Shown: positions 8,863 to 18,202 of the stretch, piece after piece
Position numbering within the stretch: the first letter of the stretch is position 1
How the letters are laid out: every line of letters starts with the position of its first letter
Source: Pedobacter sp. MC2016-05
Lineage (GTDB): Bacteria > Bacteroidota > Bacteroidia > Sphingobacteriales > Sphingobacteriaceae
Direction: 5' to 3'
DNA: 64,000 bases
Assembly: GCF_026239735.1 (NCBI RefSeq)
Contig: NZ_JAPIVT010000005.1
Span: 62,001 to 126,000, forward strand
Notes under the pieces: generated by a model
Told to the model about the DNA's origin: nothing
Databases searched by the model: none
The model's input: the letters and a program-made list of their open reading frames with translations, nothing else
Program-made: the position numbers and the translations under genes

Positions 8863-11779
8863 GATAAAAACGCTGATATTCCTGCTTGCTCTTTTCGTCG
8901 CCGGTAATTCCATGGCGCAGGAATTGCTGGGCACACCCAAAATCGTCAATTATACAAATGAAGTGTATAAGGGAGGAATTCAGAATTGGGATGTGAAACA
9001 AGATCGGGGCGGCATTCTTTACTTTGGAAACAATGAAGGATTGCTGACCTTTGATGGCAGATACTGGAATCTGCATCGTTTGCCTAATTTTACCGCTGTA
9101 CGATCTCTAGGGATTGATTCCAGAAGGAGGATTTATGTAGGCGGCCAGGATGAATTTGGTTATTTTTTTCCTGATGCGCAAGGAATTCTCCGCTATCATT
9201 CGCTTTTATATTTACTGCCAGAGGACTTGAGGAAACTAGCGGACATCTGGGATATTTCAATCGTAAAGGATGAAGTTTTTTTTCGTTCAAACAATGCTGT
9301 GCTGCACTACAAGAATGATGTGATCAAATATTACAAAACCGCTACCACCTGGCTTCACCTTGGAGAAGTGAACGGAAAGGTTTTTGCTCAGGTGAGAGAA
9401 AAAGGGCTGCTCCTGTTTGACCAAGGTATCTGGACTCCCTATTGTGCAGACACTGTACTAAAGCAAGCCAGCATTACCTCTATCATGCCATTTGGAAAGG
9501 ATTCTATTCTCATATCTACATTGAAAAGAGGATTGTTTATCATTTCAAAAGGAAAGCTAACCTCATTTGAAACTGAGTTTGATCCTGTACTGTTCAATGA
9601 CAGGATTTTTTTTGCTAGCCAAATCAGTTCAGGTCAATACGCAATTGGTACCACTTCGGGAGGAATTTACATCATGAATAGGGAAGGTCAGGTGGTTCAA
9701 AAATACAATTATCGGGAAGGTTTACAGAATAACAATGTCCGGGGTATTTTGCTAGACAAGCATAAAAATGTGTGGCTCGCCCTTGATGATGGAATTTCAT
9801 ATATAGCCATTAACAGTGCGATCAAGAATATCTTTCCGGATAGAACTAAGCAGATCACCAGTTATGCTTTCCGGAAGCACAATCAATCTATTTACATCGG
9901 TACATCTAACGGACTTTACCGTTCCGCAATCACTGGCAATTCTGCTGATATAAGCTATTCTGTTTCTAACTTTCAGGAAGTGAAAAACACCAAAGGCCAG
10001 GTTTGGGGACTCAATGAATTCAACAACCAATTGCTTATGGCCCATGAAGAAGGGACATTTCTGATCAATAATAATGTAGCGGTGCCCATGTTTAGTTTGC
10101 CAGGCACGTGGATGTTCGAGTCTCTTGAAAACATCTTTCCCGTTACAGATGTGATTGCCGGAACTTATACCGGACTTCAAAAACTTGCCTATAGCAATGG
10201 AAGATTTGGCAATATGGGCAAGGTTGAAGGCATCAAAGAGACCCTTAGGTTCATCGTTGCAGATAACAATAATCCTGACTTAATTTGGGCTTCGCATCCA
10301 TACCATGGCGTTTATAGAATTTTGCTGAAGCCTGATCATAAAAGCATTTTAAATGTTAAAATGTTTACTGATGTAGATGGGCTACCTTTCAAACTCTACA
10401 ACTACGTTTATCGGATCAAGAATAGGGTAGTGGTCGCAACCACTAAAGGAGTTTATGAGTTCGATTCAAACAAAAATCGGTTTGTCCGTGTCAGCTTGTT
10501 TGGAAAGTTGTTGGATGATACACCGATTCAGTATCTGAAAGAAGATAACGACGGAAATGTTTGGTTTGTAAGTAATAAAAGGGTTGGGGTTATTGATTTT
10601 AGCAGACCTTCTGGTAAAAGTAATTTCAGCATTTTTTACATGCCTGAACTTGATGGGAAAGTGGTGGGAGGATTTGAATCAATCTATGCCCTGGATGATA
10701 AAAATATTTTTATTGGGGCAAATAAGGGAGCTTATCATATTAATTACAGCAAATATATACGGAATATAACCAGACCAAATATTGTGCTCGGAGCTGTAAA
10801 GCTACAAGGCAAAAGCGATAGCCTGGTTTTTGGGGGATACTTTGTAAAGAACAATGCGATTACCGAGCGGCAGGACGTCTCTCATATTCCAAGCTTTAAC
10901 AATGAGCTAAACTCAATTCATTTTGAGTTTTCATCTACACTTTTTGAACAGGATAAGAATTTAACTTTCAGCTATCAGTTGGTTGGTTTCGATGATCATT
11001 GGTCAGTCTGGAGCGATAAGAGCGAAAAAGACTACACCAACCTCCCGGCCGGGTGCTATACTTTCAATGTCAAGGCAAGGTCTCATATCAATAACGAATC
11101 GAAGGTTTTGAGTTATGTTTTTGAGGTTAAGCATGCCTGGTACGATACCTGGTGGATGAAAATAATATACATCTTGTTAACTGCGCTTGCGATTAAAGTG
11201 TTGATCAAATGGCAGAAAGCAAAACATCAGAAGGCCCAGCATCGCATGAGTTATCTGCATCAGCTTGAGCTTGATCGAAATGAGAAAGAAATTATCAGAC
11301 TGCAGAATGAGAAATTGGAAGCCGAAGTGAATTACAAGAACAAGGAGCTTTCTACCATGACCATGCACTTGCTGCAACGTGGAAAAGTTTTGGCCAAAAT
11401 CAAGGAAGTTATCTCGGCAGTTGTTAAAAACCATGATATTACCGATAGTAGCACCAGCTTTCGGCATCTCATCCGGCTGATCAAAGATGTAGAGCGAAAG
11501 GATCAGGAACTCGATCATTTAAGTGTGCATTTCAGCCATGTGAATACCGACTTTTTCAATAAGTTAAAATCCAGATATCCTGAACTCAGTCAAAATGACT
11601 TAAAATTCTGTGCTTATTTATCAATGAACCTTTCTACAAAAGAAATGGCCCAGCTGATGAATGTTACCATCAAAGCGGTGGAAGTGGGCCGGTACAGACT
11701 TAGAAAAAAGTTGCAGCTTAAGCCTGAAACTAATCTCTACGAATTTTTAAATGAAATTTCCAAAACAAAAATGATCTAA
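8861..11779 (+). CDS. PUL regulator: beta-propeller, Y_Y_Y, LuxR-type HTH
   Basis: A 972-residue one-component membrane regulator. It has a signal peptide (residues 1-20, ending NSMAQ), repeated propeller-blade motifs of the two-component-regulator type (for example NVRGILLDKHKNVWLALDDG), a Y_Y_Y domain about residues 677-757, one transmembrane helix about 763-783, a coiled-coil linker and a C-terminal LuxR-like helix-turn-helix about 905-965 (LSTKEMAQLMNVTIKAVEVG). Unlike hybrid two-component systems it has no kinase or receiver. The periplasmic part would bind a glycan and the cytosolic HTH switch the locus directly behind it. ATG 8861 is chosen over 8786 because it begins the signal peptide. 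Confidence 0.88.
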   Translation: MIKTLIFLLALFVAGNSMAQELLGTPKIVNYTNEVYKGGIQNWDVKQDRGGILYFGNNEGLLTFDGRYWNLHRLPNFTAVRSLGIDSRRRIYVGGQDEFGYFFPDAQGILRYHSLLYLLPEDLRKLADIWDISIVKDEVFFRSNNAVLHYKNDVIKYYKTATTWLHLGEVNGKVFAQVREKGLLLFDQGIWTPYCADTVLKQASITSIMPFGKDSILISTLKRGLFIISKGKLTSFETEFDPVLFNDRIFFASQISSGQYAIGTTSGGIYIMNREGQVVQKYNYREGLQNNNVRGILLDKHKNVWLALDDGISYIAINSAIKNIFPDRTKQITSYAFRKHNQSIYIGTSNGLYRSAITGNSADISYSVSNFQEVKNTKGQVWGLNEFNNQLLMAHEEGTFLINNNVAVPMFSLPGTWMFESLENIFPVTDVIAGTYTGLQKLAYSNGRFGNMGKVEGIKETLRFIVADNNNPDLIWASHPYHGVYRILLKPDHKSILNVKMFTDVDGLPFKLYNYVYRIKNRVVVATTKGVYEFDSNKNRFVRVSLFGKLLDDTPIQYLKEDNDGNVWFVSNKRVGVIDFSRPSGKSNFSIFYMPELDGKVVGGFESIYALDDKNIFIGANKGAYHINYSKYIRNITRPNIVLGAVKLQGKSDSLVFGGYFVKNNAITERQDVSHIPSFNNELNSIHFEFSSTLFEQDKNLTFSYQLVGFDDHWSVWSDKSEKDYTNLPAGCYTFNVKARSHINNESKVLSYVFEVKHAWYDTWWMKIIYILLTALAIKVLIKWQKAKHQKAQHRMSYLHQLELDRNEKEIIRLQNEKLEAEVNYKNKELSTMTMHLLQRGKVLAKIKEVISAVVKNHDITDSSTSFRHLIRLIKDVERKDQELDHLSVHFSHVNTDFFNKLKSRYPELSQNDLKFCAYLSMNLSTKEMAQLMNVTIKAVEVGRYRLRKKLQLKPETNLYEFLNEISKTKMI

Positions 11780-11946
11780 ATCGCCTCTTCAAAATCAACT
11801 TTAATTTGTATCAACCAAGTTAGAATTACGCTTGATTTGATGCTATCCCTTTCATTATGCGGTGCTGTCCGATTGGTTCGTCAGATTAATTTCTATACTG
11901 AAGGATAAGCTTATCATGAAATTGATTATTAATTAGAATTGGCATT

Positions 11947-11963
11947 ATTAACAGGTTGTTAAT
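11947..11963. promoter_or_regulatory. Inverted repeat, candidate operator
   Basis: ATTAACA-GGT-TGTTAAT is a perfect 7-bp inverted repeat in the intergenic region between the LuxR-HTH regulator and the genes it is expected to control. Its use as the regulator's operator is inference from position only. Confidence 0.28.
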
Positions 11964-12162
11964 GCTATTATTTCAAACGATTGAAACGTTAAGAAAAGTA
12001 TCTTTTTGTAGTATTTTAATTAGGCTATTGTATTCTTTATCTGTCTTGTTGGTAAATTTAAGAAAAGCAACTATCAATCATTTAGAAAACAGACAGTCCT
12101 ATCATTTCCCTCAGTACAGCCTCCAGGAGATTGTCTGAGCAGCTTAACAAATCAGTTCATTT

Positions 12163-12172
12163 CTAACCAAAT
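12163..12172 (+). promoter_or_regulatory. Shared leader motif CTAACCAAAT, copy 2
   Basis: Identical decamer ending 4 nt before the ATG at 12177, at a Shine-Dalgarno-like distance but not complementary to anti-SD. Confidence 0.4.
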
Positions 12173-12176
12173 TCTT

Positions 12177-13061
12177 ATGAGTTCAAAAATCAATTTATTA
12201 TTGGCGGGCATTGCCATGCCATTATTTTTAAGCATCTTCTCTGGCTGTTCTAAGGAGGAACAAAGTCAAAATCAGTTCTCTACCGCTACTGAAGAGAAAG
12301 TTAGTTTGGAGAAAACCATGGCAACAGCTGCCGCCCAGGCCTATCCCAGTAATATTAATACGCAGTTTAGTCGAGCCGATGGTCCGTATAGTTCCAGTGC
12401 CGCAAGTGCGGATTTTGGTGGGGCAACACTTTCTGGCTGGAATCAGGATCGTGCCTACATTTCAAGTGGCTGGGCCAGGGCTACGCTGGCCCCTAATGCA
12501 GTCTCCAATGGCTTGATTGCCGGTGCAGATATATCCGATGGATCAGCATATGAGGCTAATTTTAAAGTCCGTTTTCATTCTCAGTTCGACTGGAGCCGTG
12601 GAGGTAAAGTGGGCTTTGGGTTTCTGATTGGCGAGGGCAACACTGGTTGTGATATTGCTACCGATGGCGATGGAGGAAGTCTGCGATTGATGTGGTACAA
12701 TAACGGAAGCCGAGTTTACTTTCAACCATATGTGTACCATAGAGATATGGCCGGTCCTTGTGGAGATACCTTTGGAAAAAGTTATCCTTCGAGCGGAAGC
12801 CTGGTAAAAGGTCAGAGTTATAATGTTCATCTCTACGTGAAGGCTAACACCGGATCTAGTACAAACGGTTGGGTGCAGGTGCGAATCAACGGAACCGCTG
12901 TCCTCGATCAGGCCATTCGGTGGACCACCAATGATGCGCAAAGGCTGATCAAGCGCCTTTCCTTGCATAATTTCCGTGGTGGAAAGGATGTGGCCGTATG
13001 GGGAAGCAGTCAAACCAGTTACATCTATTTCGATGACCTGGTGGTAAATAAAATTCAGTAA
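12177..13061 (+). CDS. Surface lipoprotein, PL14-like jelly-roll
   Basis: A 294-residue lipoprotein (lipobox FSGC, Cys about residue 24). The rest resembles the polysaccharide lyase 14 beta-sandwich: GGKVGFGF, SLRLMWYNNG, a Tyr-rich strand (VYFQPYVYH), NT..TNGWVQVRINGTAV and a final YIYFDDLVV. The family includes alginate and glucuronan lyases, but this copy sits in a beta-glucan-type locus. It may therefore serve as a surface glycan-binding protein or cleave an acidic co-polymer. It is the first structural gene after the regulator, with the CTAACCAAAT leader. I could not confirm catalytic residues. Confidence 0.65.
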   Translation: MSSKINLLLAGIAMPLFLSIFSGCSKEEQSQNQFSTATEEKVSLEKTMATAAAQAYPSNINTQFSRADGPYSSSAASADFGGATLSGWNQDRAYISSGWARATLAPNAVSNGLIAGADISDGSAYEANFKVRFHSQFDWSRGGKVGFGFLIGEGNTGCDIATDGDGGSLRLMWYNNGSRVYFQPYVYHRDMAGPCGDTFGKSYPSSGSLVKGQSYNVHLYVKANTGSSTNGWVQVRINGTAVLDQAIRWTTNDAQRLIKRLSLHNFRGGKDVAVWGSSQTSYIYFDDLVVNKIQ

Positions 13062-13116
13062 ACTGGCGCTTCAAAGCGTGAAGCTTTAACCAGTCGTAAG
13101 CATAACTGCAACAGTC

Positions 13117-13140
13117 CCGGGCATGGATATTCCTGCCCGG
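13117..13140 (+). terminator. Terminator after PL14-like gene
   Basis: CCGGGCA (13117-13123) pairs perfectly with TGCCCGG (13134-13140), a 7-bp GC-rich stem with a 10-nt loop, followed by TCTTTATTCCTTTTT. The U-tract is interrupted. Confidence 0.6.
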
Positions 13141-13413
13141 TCTTTATTCCTTTTTACCTAATTAGACATCCGCTGAACTTCTTAAAGCATGACTTTACTT
13201 CTAATACATAAAACTCAGAGTATGTTTTTTCAAGTACCTGTTTATCAGTTTTTTGTATTGTATGTGTAGGGTCAATGTAGGGGCGGTTTCTAATTTTTTG
13301 TCATTTGAGGAAGCCTTTGTATGGTTGCTGTAGTAGTGCTGAATTGTGCGATTTTCATTTACCGCTTTAGATTTGATTCCATCATCCGGCAACCAAATCC
13401 GGATGTATATAAC

Positions 13414-13423
13414 TAACCAAATA
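13414..13423 (+). promoter_or_regulatory. Shared leader motif CTAACCAAAT, copy 3
   Basis: Third exact copy of the decamer, 21 nt before the susC ATG at 13445. A shorter related CAACCAAATC lies just upstream at 13391. Confidence 0.4.
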
Positions 13424-13444
13424 TTAATTTAAAATTGATTTTCT

Positions 13445-16400
13445 ATGAGAAGAAGATTTACATTCGTATTCTTCATTTACTGTCTCTTGGCATTTCCCTT
13501 TGTACTTTATGCTCAGGATATTGCCGTTACAGGAAAGATCACCGACCAAAAGGACGGTAGCCCATTACCGGGCGTAACAATTAAGCTTAATGGATCTTCC
13601 AGGGCAGCATCTACCGATCCTAATGGTGTGTTCACTATTCAGGCGCCTGTTGGTGGAACGCTTACGATCAGCCTAATCGGTATGAACACTCAAACGGTTA
13701 CTATACCTTCGGGAGGGAAGGTTAATGTATCATTAACAACCAATTCTCAGGATCTGACTGACGTTGTCGTGATCGGTTACGGCGTGCAAAAGAAAAGTGT
13801 GGTAACTGGTGCGATCTCAAGTGTTCGTGCTGCGGATTTGGAGAATCAACCAACAACCACCAGGATTGAGCAAGCGCTTCAGGGTCGTACTTCTGGTTTG
13901 ACTATTGCTGCACAATCTGGCCAGCCTGGCTCGGCATCAACTGTTCGGCTCCGTGGATTTACTTCCTTTGGAGGTAAAAATGATCCATTGTGGGTAATTG
14001 ACGGGGTTGTGGTAGACAATGGTGGTATTGGTTACCTCAACCAAGCTGATATCGAGTCGATTGAGGTGCTTAAAGATGCGGCTTCTGCAGCTATCTATGG
14101 CGCCAGAGCTGCTTCAGGTGTGATCATCGTGACTACCAAAAAAGGAAAACAGGGTAAAATTGAAATGAGCTACAATGGCTATTACGGACAGGCCAAGGCA
14201 GCAAAGAAACTCGACCTCCTAAACGCCACGGAATATGCAACTTTGAGAAATGAAGCATATACCAATGATTATGTTTCAGGAACATTTACTTTGCCTTTCG
14301 CCAATCCAGCGGCATTTGGCGAAGGTACCGATTGGCAATCCATGGTATTCAATGACAATGCAGGCAGACAAAACCACGAATTCTCCATCAGTGGGGGCGG
14401 TGAGAAATCTACCTTTTATCTTTCAGCAGGTTATTTCAAGATTGATGGGATTGTAGCAAAGGACGTCTCAAAATTCAACAGGGCAAATATCAGGATCAAT
14501 TCTACACATAAACCCTATAAATGGTTGACTATTGGAGAAAATCTTGGTTACAGTCATGCCATTACTAATTCTGTGGGGAATACCAATAGTGAGTTCGGTG
14601 GACCATTGAGTTCTGCAATCAATTTAGATCCCATCACTCCCGCCATCATCACTGATCCGGCTGTTGCCGGAGCTGCTCCCTACAGTACCCAACCGGTATT
14701 TCGCGATCAGTTTGGAAATCCTTATGGTATTTCCACAAGAGTGGCGCAGGAGATTACCAATCCACTTGGAGACATTCGAAGAAGAATCGGTAATTACTCG
14801 TGGGACCATAACATTGTGGGAAATGCTTTCCTGGAAGCGGAACCGATTAAAGGACTTCGTTTTCGTTCCACTTTGGGTTCAAAACTGGCTTTTTATGGCA
14901 GCGATGGATTCAATCCCATTTATTACTTAAACTCTTCTACAACTAATACCAGAACGCAGTTTTCACGTAACATCAATTACGTAATTACCTATAACCTGGA
15001 AAATACGTTGTCTTACACCCGCTCTTTTGGCAATCACAATCTAAGCTTACTAGTTGGTCAGGGTTCCTATAGCGACGGGTTCAGTAGAAGTGTAAGTACG
15101 ACCTTTTTCGATGTTCCTGCCCAGGATTTTTATTCTGCCTCGATGAGATTCAAACCTGTTGCTACAAACAGAACTTCCGACGGCAGTGAGGGCACTGATC
15201 ATAAAGTATTCTCGCTTTTCTCCCGGTTGACTTATGATTATAAGGAAAAGTATCTGTTTTCGGCATTAATCAGAAGAGATGGTTCATCACGCTTCGGTGC
15301 CAATAATAAATACGGTTATTTCCCTTCAGGACAGATTGGTTGGGTGCCAACCAAAGAAGACTTTTTTCCTCAAAACAAGGTGGTTAACTTTTTAAAACTT
15401 CGTGCCAGTTACGGAGTAACCGGTAATGATGGAATTGGAGATTTCGCTTATGTGCCTTTAGTGGGAAGTGGCAGAAACTACACTTTCGGTAATGAGAACA
15501 TCGTGAATATCGGTTACAGTCCTGCGGCTTCCGCGAATCCAGATTTAAAGTGGGAAGAAACCCGTCAAACCAATATAGGTATCGACGCCACATTGTTCGA
15601 AAATGTTAATCTGGTTTTGGATTGGTATAAAAAGAAAACAGTAGGTATCCTCCAGAATCCACCTGTACCGGGCTACATCGGAAGCGGAAGTCCGGCGGCC
15701 AACATTGCAGATATGTCCAATTCTGGATTTGAGTTCGAGCTTGGCTATCGCAAGAAGTTCGGAGAGATCAACTTCGGCATCAGTGGCAACGGATCATTCC
15801 TGAAAAACCGAATTGATAAATTGAGTCCTGGTATCAACTTCATTGATGATTCTCAGGCCACTTTCCAGACACTGGGAAACATTACCCGTACACAGATCGG
15901 TCATTCGTACAATGAGTTTTTTGGCTATGTAAATCAGGGAATTTTCCAGAGCCAGGCAGAAATTAATGCTTACCGTGGTCCAAATGGAACAGTGTTACAA
16001 CCTTTGGCAAAACCGGGTGATGTAAAGTTTGCAAATTTAAATAACGATGAAGCGATTGATGTGAACGATAGAGACTTTATCGGAAATGGTCTTCCAAAAT
16101 TCACCTATGGAATCACGCTGAATCTGGGATTCAGAAACTGGGACCTGATCGCTTTCGGTAGCGGCGTGGCTGGCAACATGATCTTTCAGGGACTTAGACG
16201 CCTGGATATACCAAACGCGAATTATCAGACTTCAAGGCTGGATCGTTGGACACCAACCAATTCGTCAGCAACCCAACCAAGGTTAACAGATGCAGATCCG
16301 AATAAAAACCTGACCAAATTTTCTTCCCTGTATCTCGAAAAAGGAGATTATTTCAGGCTGAGGACTTTTCAGATCGGATATACTTTGCCTAAATCCATAG

Positions 16401-16585
16401 TCAGTAAAGTAGGCCTGCAAAAATTCAGAGTCTATGTTTTATCTGAGAACCTGTTTACCGCCACAAAATACACGGGCTACGATCCGGAACTGGGCTCAAA
16501 TAACAGTGGTAATGCTTTCAGCATCGACAGAGGTCTATATCCTCAGGCCCGCTCTTTTGTATTTGGTATCAACGCTAATTTTTAA
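13445..16585 (+). CDS. susC: SusC/RagA-type TonB-dependent transporter (PUL 1)
   Basis: A 1046-residue outer-membrane receptor that imports oligosaccharides with energy from TonB-ExbBD. It has a signal peptide (1-23), a carboxypeptidase-regulatory-like N-terminal extension (about 25-105), the SusC-signature TonB box and start of plug (DVVVIGYG, 106-113), a plug with the conserved GGIGYLNQADIESIEVLKDA-type region, then a 22-strand barrel ending in an aromatic-rich C-terminus (FGINANF). Its stop precedes the susD start by 4 nt, so the two are translationally linked, as usual for SusCD. Confidence 0.95.
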   Translation: MRRRFTFVFFIYCLLAFPFVLYAQDIAVTGKITDQKDGSPLPGVTIKLNGSSRAASTDPNGVFTIQAPVGGTLTISLIGMNTQTVTIPSGGKVNVSLTTNSQDLTDVVVIGYGVQKKSVVTGAISSVRAADLENQPTTTRIEQALQGRTSGLTIAAQSGQPGSASTVRLRGFTSFGGKNDPLWVIDGVVVDNGGIGYLNQADIESIEVLKDAASAAIYGARAASGVIIVTTKKGKQGKIEMSYNGYYGQAKAAKKLDLLNATEYATLRNEAYTNDYVSGTFTLPFANPAAFGEGTDWQSMVFNDNAGRQNHEFSISGGGEKSTFYLSAGYFKIDGIVAKDVSKFNRANIRINSTHKPYKWLTIGENLGYSHAITNSVGNTNSEFGGPLSSAINLDPITPAIITDPAVAGAAPYSTQPVFRDQFGNPYGISTRVAQEITNPLGDIRRRIGNYSWDHNIVGNAFLEAEPIKGLRFRSTLGSKLAFYGSDGFNPIYYLNSSTTNTRTQFSRNINYVITYNLENTLSYTRSFGNHNLSLLVGQGSYSDGFSRSVSTTFFDVPAQDFYSASMRFKPVATNRTSDGSEGTDHKVFSLFSRLTYDYKEKYLFSALIRRDGSSRFGANNKYGYFPSGQIGWVPTKEDFFPQNKVVNFLKLRASYGVTGNDGIGDFAYVPLVGSGRNYTFGNENIVNIGYSPAASANPDLKWEETRQTNIGIDATLFENVNLVLDWYKKKTVGILQNPPVPGYIGSGSPAANIADMSNSGFEFELGYRKKFGEINFGISGNGSFLKNRIDKLSPGINFIDDSQATFQTLGNITRTQIGHSYNEFFGYVNQGIFQSQAEINAYRGPNGTVLQPLAKPGDVKFANLNNDEAIDVNDRDFIGNGLPKFTYGITLNLGFRNWDLIAFGSGVAGNMIFQGLRRLDIPNANYQTSRLDRWTPTNSSATQPRLTDADPNKNLTKFSSLYLEKGDYFRLRTFQIGYTLPKSIVSKVGLQKFRVYVLSENLFTATKYTGYDPELGSNNSGNAFSIDRGLYPQARSFVFGINANF

Positions 16586-16589
16586 GGAA

Positions 16590-18125
16590 ATGAAAATGAA
16601 AAATAAATTGACTTATGCCATCATCATTGCCGCCGGTTTAGCGACAGTGGCTGGCTGTAAAAAATATCTCGAAATCAATCCGCAGGAACGTATTCTGTTG
16701 GATAACTATTATAAAACCCCGCAAGAGGCAAAAGCCGCACTTATTGCCATTTATGACCGTTTTGGTTTTCAGGCAGGTGGTTTATATGATAAAATTGCGA
16801 TTATGGATGCTGCTTCTGATGATCAGATCGCCGGTGGTGGAGGTCCTTCAGACATCAATGATCTGCAAGTAGTAAATAATTTTACCCTTAGTGCCACCGT
16901 AGGCCCGCAGGGATATCTATGGAATAAAGGCTACGCTGGCATATTCCGGGCAAATGTTTTTCTATCAAAAGTGGGAGATATCAGCATGGATGCAACCACT
17001 AAGGCCAATTATATCTCCGAAGCTAAAACTTTAAGGGCCATCTTTTATTTTGATCTGGTTCGTTTTTTCAAGAACATTCCCTTACTCACCGCGGCGGTTG
17101 ATCCGAAGGAAATTTATAATGTAACACAGGCTGCCCCGGCTGATGTTTATGCACTTATTGAAAAAGATCTCACTGAGGCAATTCCGGGACTTCCTAACAC
17201 CGTGGTGGCTAGAACAGATGGAGGCCGCATTACAAAAGGTGCAGCACAAGCTATTTTGGGGAAAGTTTATTTATGGCAGGGAAAAAATGCGCAGGCGGCC
17301 GAGCAGCTTGCCCTTGTGAATGGAACTACACCTGGACAAGCCAATTCGGTTTATGGATATAGGTTGTTAAGCAATTATGGTGACCTGTTTAAGGTGGCCA
17401 ATAAATTCAATGCCGAATCCATCCTGGAAATTGTTCACTCTAATTCTTCTAATGGAGGTTGGAATGATGCGGGTGCTTCTGAAGGGAATCTACTCAACAT
17501 CATCACCGGACCACGTGGTTATAAACCAGGTCCTGGCGCTCCGGATTATTATTCGGGATATAGTTTTCTGCTTTTCACCAAAGAATTTTTTGATTTTATT
17601 CATTTTGATCCGCGAAATAAAGCTACTGTAGCCAATTTAGACAGCTTGCAGCGAAATGGAATCGCCACCTACGAAGCGGGCTATCAGAACACCGGTTATT
17701 TTCTCGAAAAAACAATCGGAAGAGTAGCCGATAAAGCGCCAACCGGACAAACTGAGCTTAATTTCCCACAGAATGCTTATGAAATTCGTCTTGCAGATAC
17801 CTATCTTCTTGAAGCCGAGGCATTGCTAGCCAGTAACGCAGCAGTAGGAACGGGGAGCAGGGCGTACCAACTGCTTAATGCGGTTCGTGCCCGGGTAGGA
17901 TTAAACCCTGTTGCCGTTACGCTTGATAACATCATCAGAGAAAGAAGGGCTGAACTGGCAGGCGAAGGCCATCGTTTTCTCGATCTGGTTCGTTGGGGTA
18001 AGGCGGCGAGTTTGTTGGCTTATAAAGGCTTCAAAGCCGGAAGAAATGAAATTTTTCCAATTCCGCAGGCAGAATTGGCCAATACCAAACTGGAGCAGAA
18101 TAAAGAGTACGGGGGTACAAAATAA
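16590..18125 (+). CDS. susD: SusD/RagB nutrient-binding lipoprotein (PUL 1)
   Basis: A 511-residue outer-membrane lipoprotein forming the lid of the SusC barrel. The lipobox VAGC places Cys near residue 23, followed by the typical KKYLEINPQ. The N-terminal SusD-like and C-terminal RagB/SusD domains are both recognisable (for example AKTLRAIFYFDLVRFF, and ERRAELAGEGHRFLDLVRWG near the C-terminus). ATG 16590 was selected (16596 is equally possible) over an upstream frame inside susC. The first 4-nt gap and an AAGGAA-like sequence support translational coupling. Confidence 0.93.
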   Translation: MKMKNKLTYAIIIAAGLATVAGCKKYLEINPQERILLDNYYKTPQEAKAALIAIYDRFGFQAGGLYDKIAIMDAASDDQIAGGGGPSDINDLQVVNNFTLSATVGPQGYLWNKGYAGIFRANVFLSKVGDISMDATTKANYISEAKTLRAIFYFDLVRFFKNIPLLTAAVDPKEIYNVTQAAPADVYALIEKDLTEAIPGLPNTVVARTDGGRITKGAAQAILGKVYLWQGKNAQAAEQLALVNGTTPGQANSVYGYRLLSNYGDLFKVANKFNAESILEIVHSNSSNGGWNDAGASEGNLLNIITGPRGYKPGPGAPDYYSGYSFLLFTKEFFDFIHFDPRNKATVANLDSLQRNGIATYEAGYQNTGYFLEKTIGRVADKAPTGQTELNFPQNAYEIRLADTYLLEAEALLASNAAVGTGSRAYQLLNAVRARVGLNPVAVTLDNIIRERRAELAGEGHRFLDLVRWGKAASLLAYKGFKAGRNEIFPIPQAELANTKLEQNKEYGGTK

Positions 18126-18156
18126 GTTGGTTAGTACTATTGTTTAATTGTTAGCA

Positions 18157-18188
18157 AGAGAGGGGGCGATCCTCTTTCCTGTTTTTTA
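18157..18188 (+). terminator. Weak hairpin between susD and GH30, possible attenuator
   Basis: AGAGAGG-loop-CCTCTTT forms a 7-bp stem (one G-U) with a 7-nt loop and is followed by CCTGTTTTTT. In the 77-nt gap between susD and the GH30 gene it could partially terminate, giving more SusCD than enzyme mRNA. Confidence 0.4.
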
Positions 18189-18202
18189 ATCTATGATCCG
18201 AT

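Larger units (their letters stand above)
11780..12176. other. Long intergenic region before PUL structural genes
   Basis: Roughly 400 bases of AT-rich sequence between the regulator and the PL14-like lipoprotein. It holds a perfect inverted repeat at 11947-11963 and the CTAACCAAAT motif at 12163. The short open frame 11956-12138 is not convincing. It is the obvious place for the regulated promoter of the locus, though no clean TAnnTTTG was found. Confidence 0.5.
13062..13444. other. Intergenic region between lipoprotein and susC
   Basis: About 380 bases holding a terminator-like hairpin (13117-13140) and the third CTAACCAAAT leader copy. No convincing gene; the antisense frame 13201-13392 has non-protein-like composition. 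The hairpin and length suggest susC has its own promoter here. Confidence 0.5.

Noticed and set aside
10584-10769. Open frames inside the PUL regulator, SusC and receptor genes on either strand
   Set aside because: They lie entirely within well supported genes in other frames and have no motif of their own.
11956-12138. 60-codon open frame upstream of the PL14-like gene
   Set aside because: Low-complexity Leu/Ser/Ile composition, no start context, lies in a promoter-type intergenic region.
13201-13392. 63-codon minus-strand open frame before susC
   Set aside because: Composition not protein-like and antisense to the leader; no neighbouring gene in the same direction.
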